NCBI RefSeq assembly: GCF_026991495.1
Contig: NZ_JALXBJ010000080.1
Location: 1 to 39,063, forward strand
Length of the DNA stretch: 39,063 nucleotides
Origin: Thermococcus sp.
GTDB taxonomy: Archaea; Methanobacteriota_B; Thermococci; Thermococcales; Thermococcaceae
Direction of reading: 5' to 3'
Shown: one piece after another, positions 1 through 7,809 of the stretch
Position numbering within the stretch: the stretch's first letter is position 1
Layout: each line of letters starts with the position of its first letter
The notes under the pieces: model-generated
Told to the model about the DNA's origin: nothing
Database searches by the model: none
The model's input: the letters and a program-made list of their open reading frames with translations, nothing else
Program-made: the position numbers and the translations under genes

Positions 1-95
1 GGAATTCTACCAGCAGAAACCAACATCACCGCCTCCCAAAGACCGCGGCAATTAAGCTCAACCCCACCAGCATCGCCGGGCCACAGATCGAGCTG
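1..95 (-). repeat. Direct repeat between A/B units, left copy (cut by window edge)
   Basis: The first ~95 bases match ~2730-2825 almost base for base (the GGAATTCTACCAGC segment, then the end of a CGP-CTERM gene). By analogy with the other copies, a further dyad/TATA block and another A-type gene are expected just left of the window. Confidence 0.75.
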
Positions 96-1744
96 TTCTT
101 CTCGGGCTTTGACGTTTCATTGGGGGCGCTGGGTGTCTTTCTCAACGGTTCTTTCTGCTGGGGCGCAGTTCCAGCAGGGGCGGAGGCCGTTGAACTTGTG
201 GATTCCGCTGAGGTGGGGGATAGGTTTTTGAGATATGAGATGACCTCCGAGGAGACCCTCGATTGAAGCCTGCTAAGGGCCGTGTAGTTTAATCTTCCCG
301 AGGCCATGGACGAGCGGAGGAAGCTTGAGATATCCGCCGCGACCTCGTTCCTCAGCAGGGTTATAAAGGAAACGGCGGTTCTCCATTCCTCCACGGTCCT
401 GTTCGGGTCGAATACCCTGGAGTCGTACTCAACGTGGAGGTATCCCTTGGCATTGTGCGGTATGTAGGTGTAGATGTAGGTGGCATTGAGCTCTTTTCTG
501 TAGTTCGCCGGCAGCGGAAGGGGGAGCATATCACCTGGCTGGAGCGGGAGAGAGACTGATACAAACGTGTTTGTGCTTAGAGATGGGGTAACAAACCTCC
601 TAACTTTTATAGCATTCCCCAGCAACTTCATGAGCTTTTCTGTTTTGTTTAGTCTCAGATATTCCTCAACAGCGCTCTTTGTCAGGTTTTTATCCCTCTC
701 GGAGAAGCCGAAATCGTCGTTAACCTGAGGCAGGGGAAGAATCCTGTGAAACTCAACATAGGGACTGATGGTGTAGAGGTTTTCACCGACCGTCAGATTA
801 AAGGGGATACCAAGGTACAGGTGCCCGTTTTCGAAGATCTTCCTCGTGAAGTTGAGGGCCGCCCCTGATAGGAGTTCGTTTCGCTCGTATGTGGAATTCA
901 TCAGCTTCGCCTTGTTTATTATGTCCTCAACTATCCAGGGGTTCGATTCTATGGTCTTCACCAGTTCGTCCGTGCGTTTCTGAATTCCTCTGAGGTAGTA
1001 TTCAACGTTGAACTCTGGAAGGTACAGCGGCAGGGTTCCGATGTACCTTTTGGTCCCGTTGTCCAGGAGATAGGCGCCCCCCGTATACCTGTTGACCAGG
1101 TAGCTCAGCCTGATCTCATCCGGCAGTCCATAATGTGAGGGTTCGGAGTAGCCCAGGGTCCACTTCATCTCAGGTGAGACCGTCAGGTTCGAGAACACCA
1201 CCCGCACTAAGAGGTATGTGGAGTTGTAGACAGAGTAGTAAACACTGAGGTTTCTCGACCTGAGCTCCAGAGGAAACGGGTACGGGAGGGTTGTGAACAC
1301 ATCCACGGGGACAACTACCTTGGTGTAGCCCTTGGAAAGATGGGTGATTTCAGGGGGCTTCACTTTGATATACCTCGTAAACCCCTCAACTTCGGGTGAG
1401 ACGTTCGGAGGAAGCCGAATCTCGGGCCCCGAGACGTTGGGACATGATAGGTAAAGGGAAACCTCCACCCTGAGACTGGTGGTAGAGTTCACGTAAAATG
1501 CCACGAGCCTGTCCTCCAGCCCAAGGGCGGGGACGCAGGAGGGGTTGGGAGTGAGAACCCTAAAATCAGAGCCCAAGGCCCACACCGGGATCGGAACCGG
1601 TTGCAAATGCAAAGTCTCCCCCTTTTCACCGCCGACTTTTATGTCTCCCGCCGCATACTGGAAGGGAATAATGCTCAAAACCAGGAAAAAAAGAAGGAGA
1701 AATGCAGTTTTCCGCTTTAGATTCTCCTTTGACACTGGCGGCAC
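26..1744 (-). CDS. CGP-CTERM cell-surface protein B, copy 1
   Basis: Predicted exported surface protein of 572 aa with no recognised catalytic domain. The first ~32 residues form a signal peptide (KRK followed by a Leu/Phe-rich core). Residues ~515-550 are a Ser/Thr/Pro-rich stalk, and the last 20 residues are the Thermococcales CGP-CTERM sorting signal (ICGPAMLVG... ending FGRR; Cys about residue 554). Many N-x-S/T sites suggest N-glycosylation. By family knowledge CGP-CTERM proteins are processed and anchored outside the cell. The middle is beta-rich, with a helical stretch around residues 255-310. It is a clear paralogue of the 535-aa protein at 2752-4359, strongest at the C-terminus and in the NPW-containing helical region. 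The gene lies 8 bp after the stop of the 285-aa gene, so the two are probably cotranscribed. The start is GTG; a second in-frame GTG three codons later is equally plausible. Function unknown. Confidence 0.85.
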   Translation of the reverse strand: MPPVSKENLKRKTAFLLLFFLVLSIIPFQYAAGDIKVGGEKGETLHLQPVPIPVWALGSDFRVLTPNPSCVPALGLEDRLVAFYVNSTTSLRVEVSLYLSCPNVSGPEIRLPPNVSPEVEGFTRYIKVKPPEITHLSKGYTKVVVPVDVFTTLPYPFPLELRSRNLSVYYSVYNSTYLLVRVVFSNLTVSPEMKWTLGYSEPSHYGLPDEIRLSYLVNRYTGGAYLLDNGTKRYIGTLPLYLPEFNVEYYLRGIQKRTDELVKTIESNPWIVEDIINKAKLMNSTYERNELLSGAALNFTRKIFENGHLYLGIPFNLTVGENLYTISPYVEFHRILPLPQVNDDFGFSERDKNLTKSAVEEYLRLNKTEKLMKLLGNAIKVRRFVTPSLSTNTFVSVSLPLQPGDMLPLPLPANYRKELNATYIYTYIPHNAKGYLHVEYDSRVFDPNRTVEEWRTAVSFITLLRNEVAADISSFLRSSMASGRLNYTALSRLQSRVSSEVISYLKNLSPTSAESTSSTASAPAGTAPQQKEPLRKTPSAPNETSKPEKNSSICGPAMLVGLSLIAAVFGRR

Positions 1745-1752
1745 CCCTCATC

Positions 1753-2610
1753 TCAGCTTGTTAGCTCGCCTTCGATTCCTTGGCTATACATATCCACCTG
1801 CTGGTAGCTGTAAAACTGAAAATCCTTTTTAAAGTCGAACTCTTTTTCCCGGTATTCAACATATGAACCCAACAGGTTCTCCTTCAAGTTTGGGGATTGT
1901 TTAAAAGAGAGTGGCATGGGGTTGCTACTAGATTCAACATAGTAGTACATGTTTAGCTTCCCCGTGAACTCAGTATCGTAGTCGTGCAGATAAAGGGGTG
2001 CAATAACCTTGACGGTGTACTCAAATTTAGTTCCAACTTTCTGCTTACTAGATATGGAAACCTCCGCTCCAATGCCAAGCTCTTCAAATCCCGCTGAAAC
2101 CTTTTGCTCGGCCTCAATCTCCGATTCAGCATAAACTGTCATGGTCAGTTCCTTTTGGATAACTGTTCCAGTAGAACTTCCGTATCCAACCATTCTATCG
2201 GCAGATACCCAGTACTTCTCAAAGCCAGAACCTGTCACATCAGAGAAAGCATGATAACTTCCCTTTCCGAAGAACGCGGAGCCTATTGACTTGATGAACT
2301 CCCTTCTATCGCCTGTGTTTGTAGTCAGTGCTTTTGCATGCTTTAGAACTATAAGGTCAGCTGTTGCAAGGTCATCCCAGTAGGTTCTGAAATACACGTG
2401 ATGTACAGTACCGCCAGCTGTTGTGTTGACGTAGCCACTTATCGGGTCATTGTAGGTATCTGACCAAGTTAGCCCATTTAAGTAGTGGACATCGTCAAGT
2501 ATCTGCACGGCGGTATGAGATCCATCACCTAAGTCTCCCTCCGCGTAGACACCTGGCACTACTGCCCCCGCCAACACAAACATTCCGAGCAGTGCTAAGA
2601 CTTTCTTCAT
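1753..2610 (-). CDS. Small secreted protein A, copy 1
   Basis: Predicted secreted protein of 285 aa; family not recognised. The N-terminus is a classical signal peptide (MKKVLALLGMFVLAGAVV..., cleavage after VYA, about residue 23). There is no C-terminal anchor, so it is probably released or held by its partner. Residues ~150-205 hold a beta-strand, a Glu/Ala-rich amphipathic helix, then alternating polar/nonpolar strands (GAEVSISS, TKFEYTVKV), a pattern also present in the 263-aa paralogue at 4356. It is the first gene of an A-B operon: B starts 8 bp after this stop. A TATA-like element lies at 2657-2664, a perfect inverted repeat at 2675-2702, and GGGAG precedes the ATG. The strand pattern is loosely reminiscent of beta-pore toxins, but that is only an impression. 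Confidence 0.85.
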   Translation of the reverse strand: MKKVLALLGMFVLAGAVVPGVYAEGDLGDGSHTAVQILDDVHYLNGLTWSDTYNDPISGYVNTTAGGTVHHVYFRTYWDDLATADLIVLKHAKALTTNTGDRREFIKSIGSAFFGKGSYHAFSDVTGSGFEKYWVSADRMVGYGSSTGTVIQKELTMTVYAESEIEAEQKVSAGFEELGIGAEVSISSKQKVGTKFEYTVKVIAPLYLHDYDTEFTGKLNMYYYVESSSNPMPLSFKQSPNLKENLLGSYVEYREKEFDFKKDFQFYSYQQVDMYSQGIEGELTS

Positions 2611-2656
2611 TTGGACATCTCCCTAAGAGCGGTGCAGTAGATCTTCTAACTCCTTC

Positions 2657-2664
2657 CTTATAAG
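2657..2664 (-). promoter_or_regulatory. TATA box of A/B unit 1
   Basis: CTTATAAG lies about 47 bases upstream of the A copy 1 ATG, with a purine-rich stretch on its upstream side. An identical element at the same relative place precedes A copy 2 (5280-5287), within a nearly invariant ~120-base block. Confidence 0.7.
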
Positions 2665-2674
2665 ACTTTCGTTT

Positions 2675-2702
2675 TTCCAATGTAAAAAAATTGACATTGG
2701 AA
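2675..2702. promoter_or_regulatory. Inverted repeat (candidate operator), copy 1
   Basis: TTCCAATGT, a 10-base A-rich spacer, then ACATTGGAA: a perfect 9-bp dyad about 10 bases upstream of the TATA box (relative to minus-strand transcription). The same 28 bases recur at 5298-5325. Its position fits an activator or repressor site; a structure at the 3' end of the preceding B gene is an alternative. Confidence 0.55.
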
Positions 2703-2751
2703 GAAGTTATAATGGAGAATGTTAAAGGAATTCTACCAGCCGAAACCAGCA

Positions 2752-4359
2752 TCACCACCTCCCAAAGACCGCGGCAATTAAGCTCAACCCCACCAGCATC
2801 GCCGGGCCGCATATTCTGTGGTTTCTGCCTTTCGTTCTGGATTCCCCCATGCTTGCACTCTGACTTGACGCACTCCTTGAGATGTTCGCGCTCGAACTCG
2901 TTGGAGACGAAGCGTTAACCCCCGTCACATTGAAGCCGCACTGCCTCAATTTGCCCTCAACGAAGGGATAGAGGGCCTCAAAGGAAGAGGCGTTGAACTT
3001 CTTCATGGTCGAAGCGTTGCTCAGGAGGTTGAGGATTTCAGAGAGAATCCCAGAGCGGAGGTAGGGGATGCACTGGCTGAGCACCTTCCAGCTTTTTGTA
3101 AAGTTTTCCGGGGTGTAGAGGGAAGGATCGTAGTTGACGTGCAGGAAGGGCTCCGAACCTTTCTTAAACGGCATTATAAGGATGTACGACCCGTTGAAGC
3201 CTGACGGAAGAGGCAGAGTTAAAATCCCCCCAGTGGTCGGAGGCGTGTGGAAGTCAACTATTCCAAACCCGCCTCCAAGCCCGTATAAGAGGTATGGATC
3301 ACTGGTTATCCTCAAGGCGTTCTTGAGGACAAGGTCTTTCAGGGGTTTTGGGTTTCCCCTTTCCAGGTAGGCAAGGAGGGCATTTTTAGCCTCGCTCCGA
3401 TTAACCCTCATGGGGCCACCTGTAAAGGTGGCGACGTTGTAGGGCCTCTCCACCCAGGACATAAAATCCAGGACAACGGTGGTGTTGTTTGAGTTCACAC
3501 CTATGTAGTCATGCCCAATCCTCGCAGGATTGCCCAGGTAGCTTCCGCCAGAGCTCATTATCTGAACCGTGGCGTTGAGGGCGAACGCCTGGAGGTACTT
3601 GCTGACCTCGGTGGAGTTCTCATTAACCTTAACCTTGTTCAGGATCCCCTCGACGAGCCAGGGGTTGGCCTCCACTGTTGAGATGAACTCCCGCGTCCTT
3701 TTCAAGATGCTCTCAACGTACCTTTCTGGTGAAAGGTAGGGCGCCGGTAGGAGGGGGAAGAGCCCGAGATATTTTTTCTCGCCGTTTTCCAGGAGGTAGC
3801 CCTCACCGGTGGCCTTGTTGACTATGAACCTCAGATGAAGCTCCCTCGGCCAGCCGACGACCCCGGGATCAGAAGTCTTGAGCAGAACCGAGGACTCCAG
3901 CCCGAGGGTGATGTTTGAGAGATCGACGAGGACGAGCTCGTAGGTTGAGTTGTAGGGCCTGTAGGTTACGGTCACGTTGGTAGTTTTAAGGTCGAGGGCT
4001 ATTCTGTAGGGCTTCGGGGTGTAGTAGGCGACCTTTATGCTCCTGAAGGCTCTGTTTACGCCGTTGAAGGTCATGTTGAAAGAATGCACTCCAAGAATCT
4101 CGACCATTGGGCTTGAAACGTTTGGACAGCCGGTGTACGCTATCCCAGAGATCACGGCATAGGTTCCGTTGTCGATCTCAACAGGGGAAAGACCAAAATA
4201 GAGTGGGTAGCAGTTAGGGGCCCTAAGAGGAATCATCGAGAAGTTCTCATTCATCGGCCAGATATAGATCGGATTATGAAGGTAACCGGGTGAAGCCCCG
4301 ACTGCGGGGATGAGGGCGGCTAACAGAAAAATTGAAAGAAGAAGGGGAAGCTTTCTCAT
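2752..4359 (-). CDS. CGP-CTERM cell-surface protein B, copy 2
   Basis: Predicted exported surface protein of 535 aa, paralogue of the 572-aa protein at 26-1744. It has a signal peptide at residues 1-22 (MRKLPLLLSIFLLAALIPA), many N-x-S/T sites, a Ser-rich stalk at ~484-513 and the terminal CGP-CTERM signal (Cys about 517, ending AVFGRW). Shared landmarks with copy 1 include a segment in which a short YLLENG/YLLDNG motif is followed by KKYLG or KRYIG, and an NPWLVE/NPWIVE helical region around 240-265. The ATG overlaps the stop of the upstream A copy 2 (ATGA), so the genes are translationally coupled. No enzymatic motif seen; a role in the cell envelope is inferred from the sorting signal only. 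Confidence 0.88.
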   Translation of the reverse strand: MRKLPLLLSIFLLAALIPAVGASPGYLHNPIYIWPMNENFSMIPLRAPNCYPLYFGLSPVEIDNGTYAVISGIAYTGCPNVSSPMVEILGVHSFNMTFNGVNRAFRSIKVAYYTPKPYRIALDLKTTNVTVTYRPYNSTYELVLVDLSNITLGLESSVLLKTSDPGVVGWPRELHLRFIVNKATGEGYLLENGEKKYLGLFPLLPAPYLSPERYVESILKRTREFISTVEANPWLVEGILNKVKVNENSTEVSKYLQAFALNATVQIMSSGGSYLGNPARIGHDYIGVNSNNTTVVLDFMSWVERPYNVATFTGGPMRVNRSEAKNALLAYLERGNPKPLKDLVLKNALRITSDPYLLYGLGGGFGIVDFHTPPTTGGILTLPLPSGFNGSYILIMPFKKGSEPFLHVNYDPSLYTPENFTKSWKVLSQCIPYLRSGILSEILNLLSNASTMKKFNASSFEALYPFVEGKLRQCGFNVTGVNASSPTSSSANISRSASSQSASMGESRTKGRNHRICGPAMLVGLSLIAAVFGRW

Positions 4360-5233
4360 TCATTCACCTCCTCATAGACTACGGGTAAATTACCAAGTCC
4401 GAGGCTGTCATAGTCCACCCCGCTTGGGAAGCTCCAGAAGATGAAGACGGCGCTCAGGTCGAAAGGCTTGGTCTCCACCTTTGTATACGTGTCCAAAGGG
4501 AGCTCATTGAAGTTACCCGAGGTAGGGCAGAAAAACTGACAGTTCTCGTTCAGGGTGTGGGTTAGGTATCCGCTGTACTCGATTTCGAGACGGTACTGCC
4601 GCTGTGTGAAACTTACATCAACCACGAACTCCTCTGTCTCGCTGATACGCTTAACAACCTCAGCTGATAGGGAAATGGAGTTCTCAACGCCTGAACCCAA
4701 CAGCTCCAGCCCAGCTTTGACCTTCGCCTCCGCTTTAACCTTTGCAGAGGCTTCGTCGGTTGCAGAGACCGTAACCCGAATCGTTGAAGTTAAAGTCCCG
4801 TCCATAGGGCCTGCATAAACAACGCGCTTGCTGTAGCCATCTTCCGGGAAAGAGACCGAGTAGCGTTCCCATCCTTGGACAGTAGGCATGCTAATCTGGG
4901 TATAGGTACCCCTGTTGTAGTCAGTTGCTCCAACGGCACCCACGTAGGAGAGATCTTCCCCGTTGTCCAAGTGAAAGACCAAATTGTGGGTTAGTATCTC
5001 ATCGCTTGCAACCACGTGGTCATCCCATGGTAGGTAAACGCGCACATCCTGTAGGTAGCCACCGCGTATCGTATCCATATCCCTGGATATACTGCCCGAA
5101 GCGTTATACCAATTTATGAAACCAACACATTCTGGCTTGTCAACCAAGCTTGCACTAAGGGCACTAACGGCTGGCGCTGTCGCTGCTGCTCCTACTAAAA
5201 AAACATTCCGAGCAGTGCCAAGACTTTCTTCAT
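4356..5233 (-). CDS. Small secreted protein A, copy 2, frameshifted in the signal peptide
   Basis: Paralogue of the 285-aa secreted protein at 1753-2610. The uninterrupted reading frame is 4356-5147 (263 aa from an internal start) and lacks a signal peptide. Immediately upstream, an ATG at 5233 starts MKKVLALLGMF, identical to copy 1, but a run of seven T (minus strand, 5197-5203) leads to a TAG. One extra T would join it to FFLVGAAATAPAVSA and on into VDKPEC, restoring a normal signal peptide. Residues ~118-175 of the long frame carry the same strand-helix-strand pattern as copy 1. GGGAGGT precedes the upstream ATG. It could be a pseudogene, a homopolymer sequencing error, or a slippage-controlled gene. 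The downstream B gene overlaps its stop. Confidence 0.75.
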
Positions 5234-5279
5234 TCGTCTACCTCCCTAAGAGCGGTGCAGTAAACCTTCTCGCTCCTTC

Positions 5280-5287
5280 CTTATAAG
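5280..5287 (-). promoter_or_regulatory. TATA box of A/B unit 2
   Basis: CTTATAAG about 47 bases upstream of the ATG at 5233, identical in sequence and spacing to the element before A copy 1. Confidence 0.7.
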
Positions 5288-5297
5288 ACTTTCGTTT

Positions 5298-5325
5298 TTC
5301 CAATGTAAAAAAATTGACATTGGAA
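5298..5325. promoter_or_regulatory. Inverted repeat (candidate operator), copy 2
   Basis: Second exact copy of the 9-bp dyad TTCCAATGT / ACATTGGAA with the same 10-base spacer, directly upstream of the TATA box of A/B unit 2. Confidence 0.55.
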
Positions 5326-5374
5326 GAAGTTATAATGGAGAATGTTAAAGGAATTCTACCAGCCGAAACCAACA

Positions 5375-5584
5375 TCACCACCTCCCAAAGACCGCCAGCG
5401 CCAACGCAGGCCCGCGAAGTGGGTACCTCCCTGAGCTTGGCCCTGCGCTTGGGGTGTTAGGCTTCCCCAGCGGCCATGCCTTCGTAGATGTGCCCCCTGC
5501 ATGAAGGCAGTTAGTCGAAGCCCTCAGGGGGAAGAATAGACGTTGCCCGTTGAAGAAAATCAGTAGGGAGGTGGAGTCACCCGC
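5375..5584 (-). pseudogene. Open remnant ending in a decayed CGP-CTERM tail
   Basis: This is the only stretch of ~350 bases without an intact gene (5234-5584); its lower part is the promoter block described separately. Read on the minus strand it is open for 69 codons, in frame with the 384-aa gene after that gene's TAG (5585-5587). It passes a Pro/Ser/Thr-rich part (KPNTPSAGPSSG) and ends RGPALALAVFGRW-TGA. This resembles a stalk plus a CGP-CTERM end with Cys replaced by Arg and a shortened hydrophobic core. It may be a B-gene relic fused by recombination at the repeat. Alternatively the plus strand (frame starting ASANAGPRSGY) could be a fragment of an unrelated gene, possibly a transposase 3' end; I cannot confirm that. 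Confidence 0.35.
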
Positions 5585-6739
5585 CTACCCCACTTTCAGG
5601 TTCCACGTTAAAGTCATTATGGCCTCGTGGGTATGCTCATAATCATCCTGCTTTATGAAAACGGCCTCAAAGTTCACTTTAACTATCTTATGCCAGTGTC
5701 CATCGAGCAGTGCAGACTGCTTCACTTTGGCCGTTGAATAAACATTGGTATAGAATGCATACATTGCGTCTCCTGAGTAAGTGTTGAACTCTAAAAGCCA
5801 TCCGGCTTTCTGAGTCGAACTATCCTCCGCGGGAAACATGTACGAGTCCGGGATCGTTACGGTGAAGGACAGTGAAGGTGGATACCCTATGCTTATTGTA
5901 ATATCCCTATGGCCACCTAAGATCTCAAGGGGCTCTGCCGTTTCTATCTCTGGCTCAAAGGCTGGATCGAGGTTCCAGTCGTGGATTATCTTCGCCGTAT
6001 CCGTTATGTAATCCCCGTAGTTGTTGTTTCCCAGTATGTTTTTTATTTCGTATCCTGGCTCAATTTTGTACCATCCGTCTCCATTCTTACCTGGGGCGAG
6101 GAGGAAGCTAACATGCTGGGGGTCGCCGTCGTGTATGAGGGCGTAGAGGTGGAACTTCATATTTATGTTTCCGTACGGGGGATAGTTGAGTTTCATCTCC
6201 GCCGGCCCGATGTCGTACCAGTATGGACTTACCTGCCCGCTCAGCACCCTTTCCTCACCGTTGCTGCTTGATATTTTAACCTCCCACCCTTTTGGCGGCC
6301 CGTATGTCCCGATGGGGATTTTGGAAGCAAAGATGGGTTTCTTCTCAGCCCACTTTAAGAGTTCAGTTTTGGAGTTCTTCTGGGGAAGGAAGTTCTTTCT
6401 TGCTGCGAGGATATAGCTCTCTGTACGCCCATCAGGGGCTACCTTTATTCCGTATCCAATGAGGACAACGTCCTTTGGCAGGTCTGGAATAGCGTAGGCC
6501 TGCCATTTGGCGTTTGGAGCCGTTGCGTTGAGCAATGTGTCTATCTTTTTAACAAGCTCGCCCCTGTCGATCGGCAGGCCGCTCTTCGAATAGAAGATGT
6601 AGGCGGTGTAGTTCTCCCCTGCTATTTCCTGCACTGCGAGCATTCCATACTGAACGCCCTTATCGTTTGGATACGCCGAAACGACAAAAAGACTCCCGAT
6701 CAAGACCCCAAGTACGAACCATACCACCCTCTGACGCAT
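5585..6739 (-). CDS. Secreted protein of unknown function
   Basis: Exported protein of 384 aa, no family recognised. Residues 1-22 are a signal peptide or N-terminal anchor (RQRVVWFVLGVLIGSLFVVSA). The mature part is aromatic and beta-rich (WYDIGPAEMKLNYPPYG, GDPQHVSFLLAPG, TISIGYPPSLSFTVTIP) with an HTHEA segment near the C-terminus, and resembles a globular extracellular domain. No CGP-CTERM signal precedes its TAG, but the downstream frame remains open to a CGP-CTERM-like end (see 5375-5584). It has its own promoter (6785-6794) and a GGGGGG-containing ribosome site just before the ATG. It is not clearly related to the A and B proteins beside it. Confidence 0.8.
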   Translation of the reverse strand: MRQRVVWFVLGVLIGSLFVVSAYPNDKGVQYGMLAVQEIAGENYTAYIFYSKSGLPIDRGELVKKIDTLLNATAPNAKWQAYAIPDLPKDVVLIGYGIKVAPDGRTESYILAARKNFLPQKNSKTELLKWAEKKPIFASKIPIGTYGPPKGWEVKISSSNGEERVLSGQVSPYWYDIGPAEMKLNYPPYGNINMKFHLYALIHDGDPQHVSFLLAPGKNGDGWYKIEPGYEIKNILGNNNYGDYITDTAKIIHDWNLDPAFEPEIETAEPLEILGGHRDITISIGYPPSLSFTVTIPDSYMFPAEDSSTQKAGWLLEFNTYSGDAMYAFYTNVYSTAKVKQSALLDGHWHKIVKVNFEAVFIKQDDYEHTHEAIMTLTWNLKVG

Positions 6740-6784
6740 CTAACCCCCCCTAACAAGATCATCATAACCATTTAGATGATCCAT

Positions 6785-6794
6785 AGTATTTAAG
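6785..6794 (-). promoter_or_regulatory. TATA box for the 384-aa secreted protein
   Basis: CTTAAATACT lies about 46 bases upstream of the ATG at 6739, in an otherwise AT-rich 126-base intergenic gap. Confidence 0.6.
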
Positions 6795-6855
6795 TGTTTC
6801 GACCTGCCGAAATTAAGGGATGACGAAAATGCACATTGAACCAAAATTACTAAAG

Positions 6856-6862
6856 AAAAAAA
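6856..6862 (-). terminator. T-run terminator after eL24
   Basis: A run of seven T on the minus strand, starting four bases after the eL24 stop codon, matches the oligo-T type of archaeal termination signal and separates the ribosomal operon from the secreted-protein gene. Confidence 0.5.
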
Positions 6863-6865
6863 GAA

Positions 6866-7072
6866 TCACTTCCTCTTCTTGGCCCTCTGGAGCCTGGCCT
6901 CCTGGAACGCCCTGGTCCACTTGAGCTTTCTGGGATTGCGCCCCATAAAGTAGAGCTTCTCGCACTTGCCCGAGCAGAAGAAGAGGACCCTCCCATCGTT
7001 CCTCACGTACATCTTCCCGGTTCCCGGCTCGAACTCCCTACCGCAGTAGGAGCAGACGTTCCAGCGGGCCAT
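6866..7072 (-). CDS. rpl24e: 50S ribosomal protein eL24 (L24e)
   Basis: Large-subunit ribosomal protein of 68 aa, full length for the archaeal family. It shows the zinc-ribbon CSYCG near residue 8 and [11 protein letters not shown] near residue 32, the [12 protein letters not shown] segment, and a basic tail. Its ATG shares the A of the S28e stop (TAATG), so the two genes are coupled. In many Thermococcales this gene is followed by ndk and infB; here the transcript appears to end at once at a T-run. Confidence 0.97.
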   Translation of the reverse strand: MARWNVCSYCGREFEPGTGKMYVRNDGRVLFFCSGKCEKLYFMGRNPRKLKWTRAFQEARLQRAKKRK

Positions 7073-7284
7073 TACCTCCGCCTCCTTATCTCTCTCGCTT
7101 CCCTCTCCGTCTCCCTGAGGATGACGATGTCGTTAACCCTAACGGGCCCCTTGACGTTTCTCCTGATGACGCGGCCCTTATCCCGTCCCTCAAGTATTCT
7201 GACCTTAACCTGGGTAACCCCACCGGTTACCCCGGCCCTTGCGATGATCTCGATAACCTCCGCCGGGTATCCTTCGTCGCTCAT
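7072..7284 (-). CDS. rps28e: 30S ribosomal protein eS28 (S28e)
   Basis: Small-subunit ribosomal protein of 70 aa with an OB-like fold. The family hallmarks [24 protein letters not shown] and the C-terminal [13 protein letters not shown] are present. It lies between L7Ae (70 bp upstream) and eL24 (one-base overlap), the usual archaeal order. Confidence 0.97.
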   Translation of the reverse strand: MSDEGYPAEVIEIIARAGVTGGVTQVKVRILEGRDKGRVIRRNVKGPVRVNDIVILRETEREAREIRRRR

Positions 7285-7354
7285 ATCCTACACACCCCTG
7301 AAAAGCCCCCTCGCAGAGATGAGCTTTAAACCTTTCGCGATGGGAAACGGGAGC

Positions 7355-7726
7355 TCACTTCATGAGCTCCCTGACCTTCATAGCTATATCCTCGACGAGC
7401 TCGCGGCCCTTGCCTGGCTCTATTATAGCAACACTCGCAGCCGGAACCTCAAGCCCGGCCGCAGCGCCGAGCTCCTTCTTGCTCGGAACGTATATGTACG
7501 GTATCTCCTTCTCCTCGCAGAGCGGGGGAAGGTGGGCAACTATCTCCTCGGGATCAACGTCCTCGGCTATGACAACGAGCTTGGCCTGACCCCTCTCTAC
7601 GGCCTTGGTCGTCTCGTTGGTTCCCTTCCTTATCCTCCCGGTGTCGCGGGCGATCTCAACAGCTTCGAGAGCCTTCTCGGCAAGCTCCTCCGGAACCTCG
7701 AACTTCACGTAGCTCGGCTTCGCCAT
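7355..7726 (-). CDS. rpl7ae: 50S ribosomal protein eL8 (L7Ae)
   Basis: L7Ae of 123 aa, the kink-turn binding protein of the large subunit. In archaea it is also a core protein of C/D and H/ACA RNPs and of RNase P. The RNA-binding segment [22 protein letters not shown] is intact (about residues 36-57), followed by [25 protein letters not shown] precedes the ATG, and a TATA box sits at 7782-7791. First gene of the L7Ae-S28e-L24e operon. Confidence 0.97.
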   Translation of the reverse strand: MAKPSYVKFEVPEELAEKALEAVEIARDTGRIRKGTNETTKAVERGQAKLVVIAEDVDPEEIVAHLPPLCEEKEIPYIYVPSKKELGAAAGLEVPAASVAIIEPGKGRELVEDIAMKVRELMK

Positions 7727-7781
7727 CTTTCATCCCTCCGAAACCTCATCGTTCATCCGTTGCAAGGCCGAGTCCGGCTGA

Positions 7782-7791
7782 GTATTTAAAA
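7782..7791 (-). promoter_or_regulatory. Promoter of the L7Ae-S28e-L24e operon
   Basis: A BRE/TATA-like element (minus strand TCCTTTTAAATACT) ~60 bases before the L7Ae ATG, placed just after the truD stop at 7810. Confidence 0.6.
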
Positions 7792-7809
7792 GGATTTCGA
7801 TAGGCTGAG

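Larger units (their letters stand above)
2620..2830 (-). repeat. Direct repeat between A/B units, middle copy
   Basis: This block holds the 3' end of gene B copy 2 (encoding the CGP-CTERM tail), the intergenic segment, the dyad, the TATA box and the A leader. Positions ~2651-2770 match ~5273-5395 with only about one mismatch, and the part from ~2724 onward matches the first ~95 bases of the window closely. The A and B coding regions themselves have diverged far more, so the segment looks recently copied or homogenised. Confidence 0.85.
5240..5395 (-). repeat. Direct repeat between A/B units, right copy
   Basis: Matches 2620-2771 nearly perfectly up to the codons for the last residues of gene B (AVFGRW-stop, minus strand 5395-5375). 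It then diverges abruptly. The last ~20 bases are thus a relic of a B-gene 3' end whose body is absent. Confidence 0.8.

Noticed and set aside
5585..5587. TAG read as pyrrolysine between the 384-aa protein and the open frame after it
   Set aside because: Thermococcales are not known to encode pyrrolysine, and the downstream residues look like a relic rather than a conserved domain.
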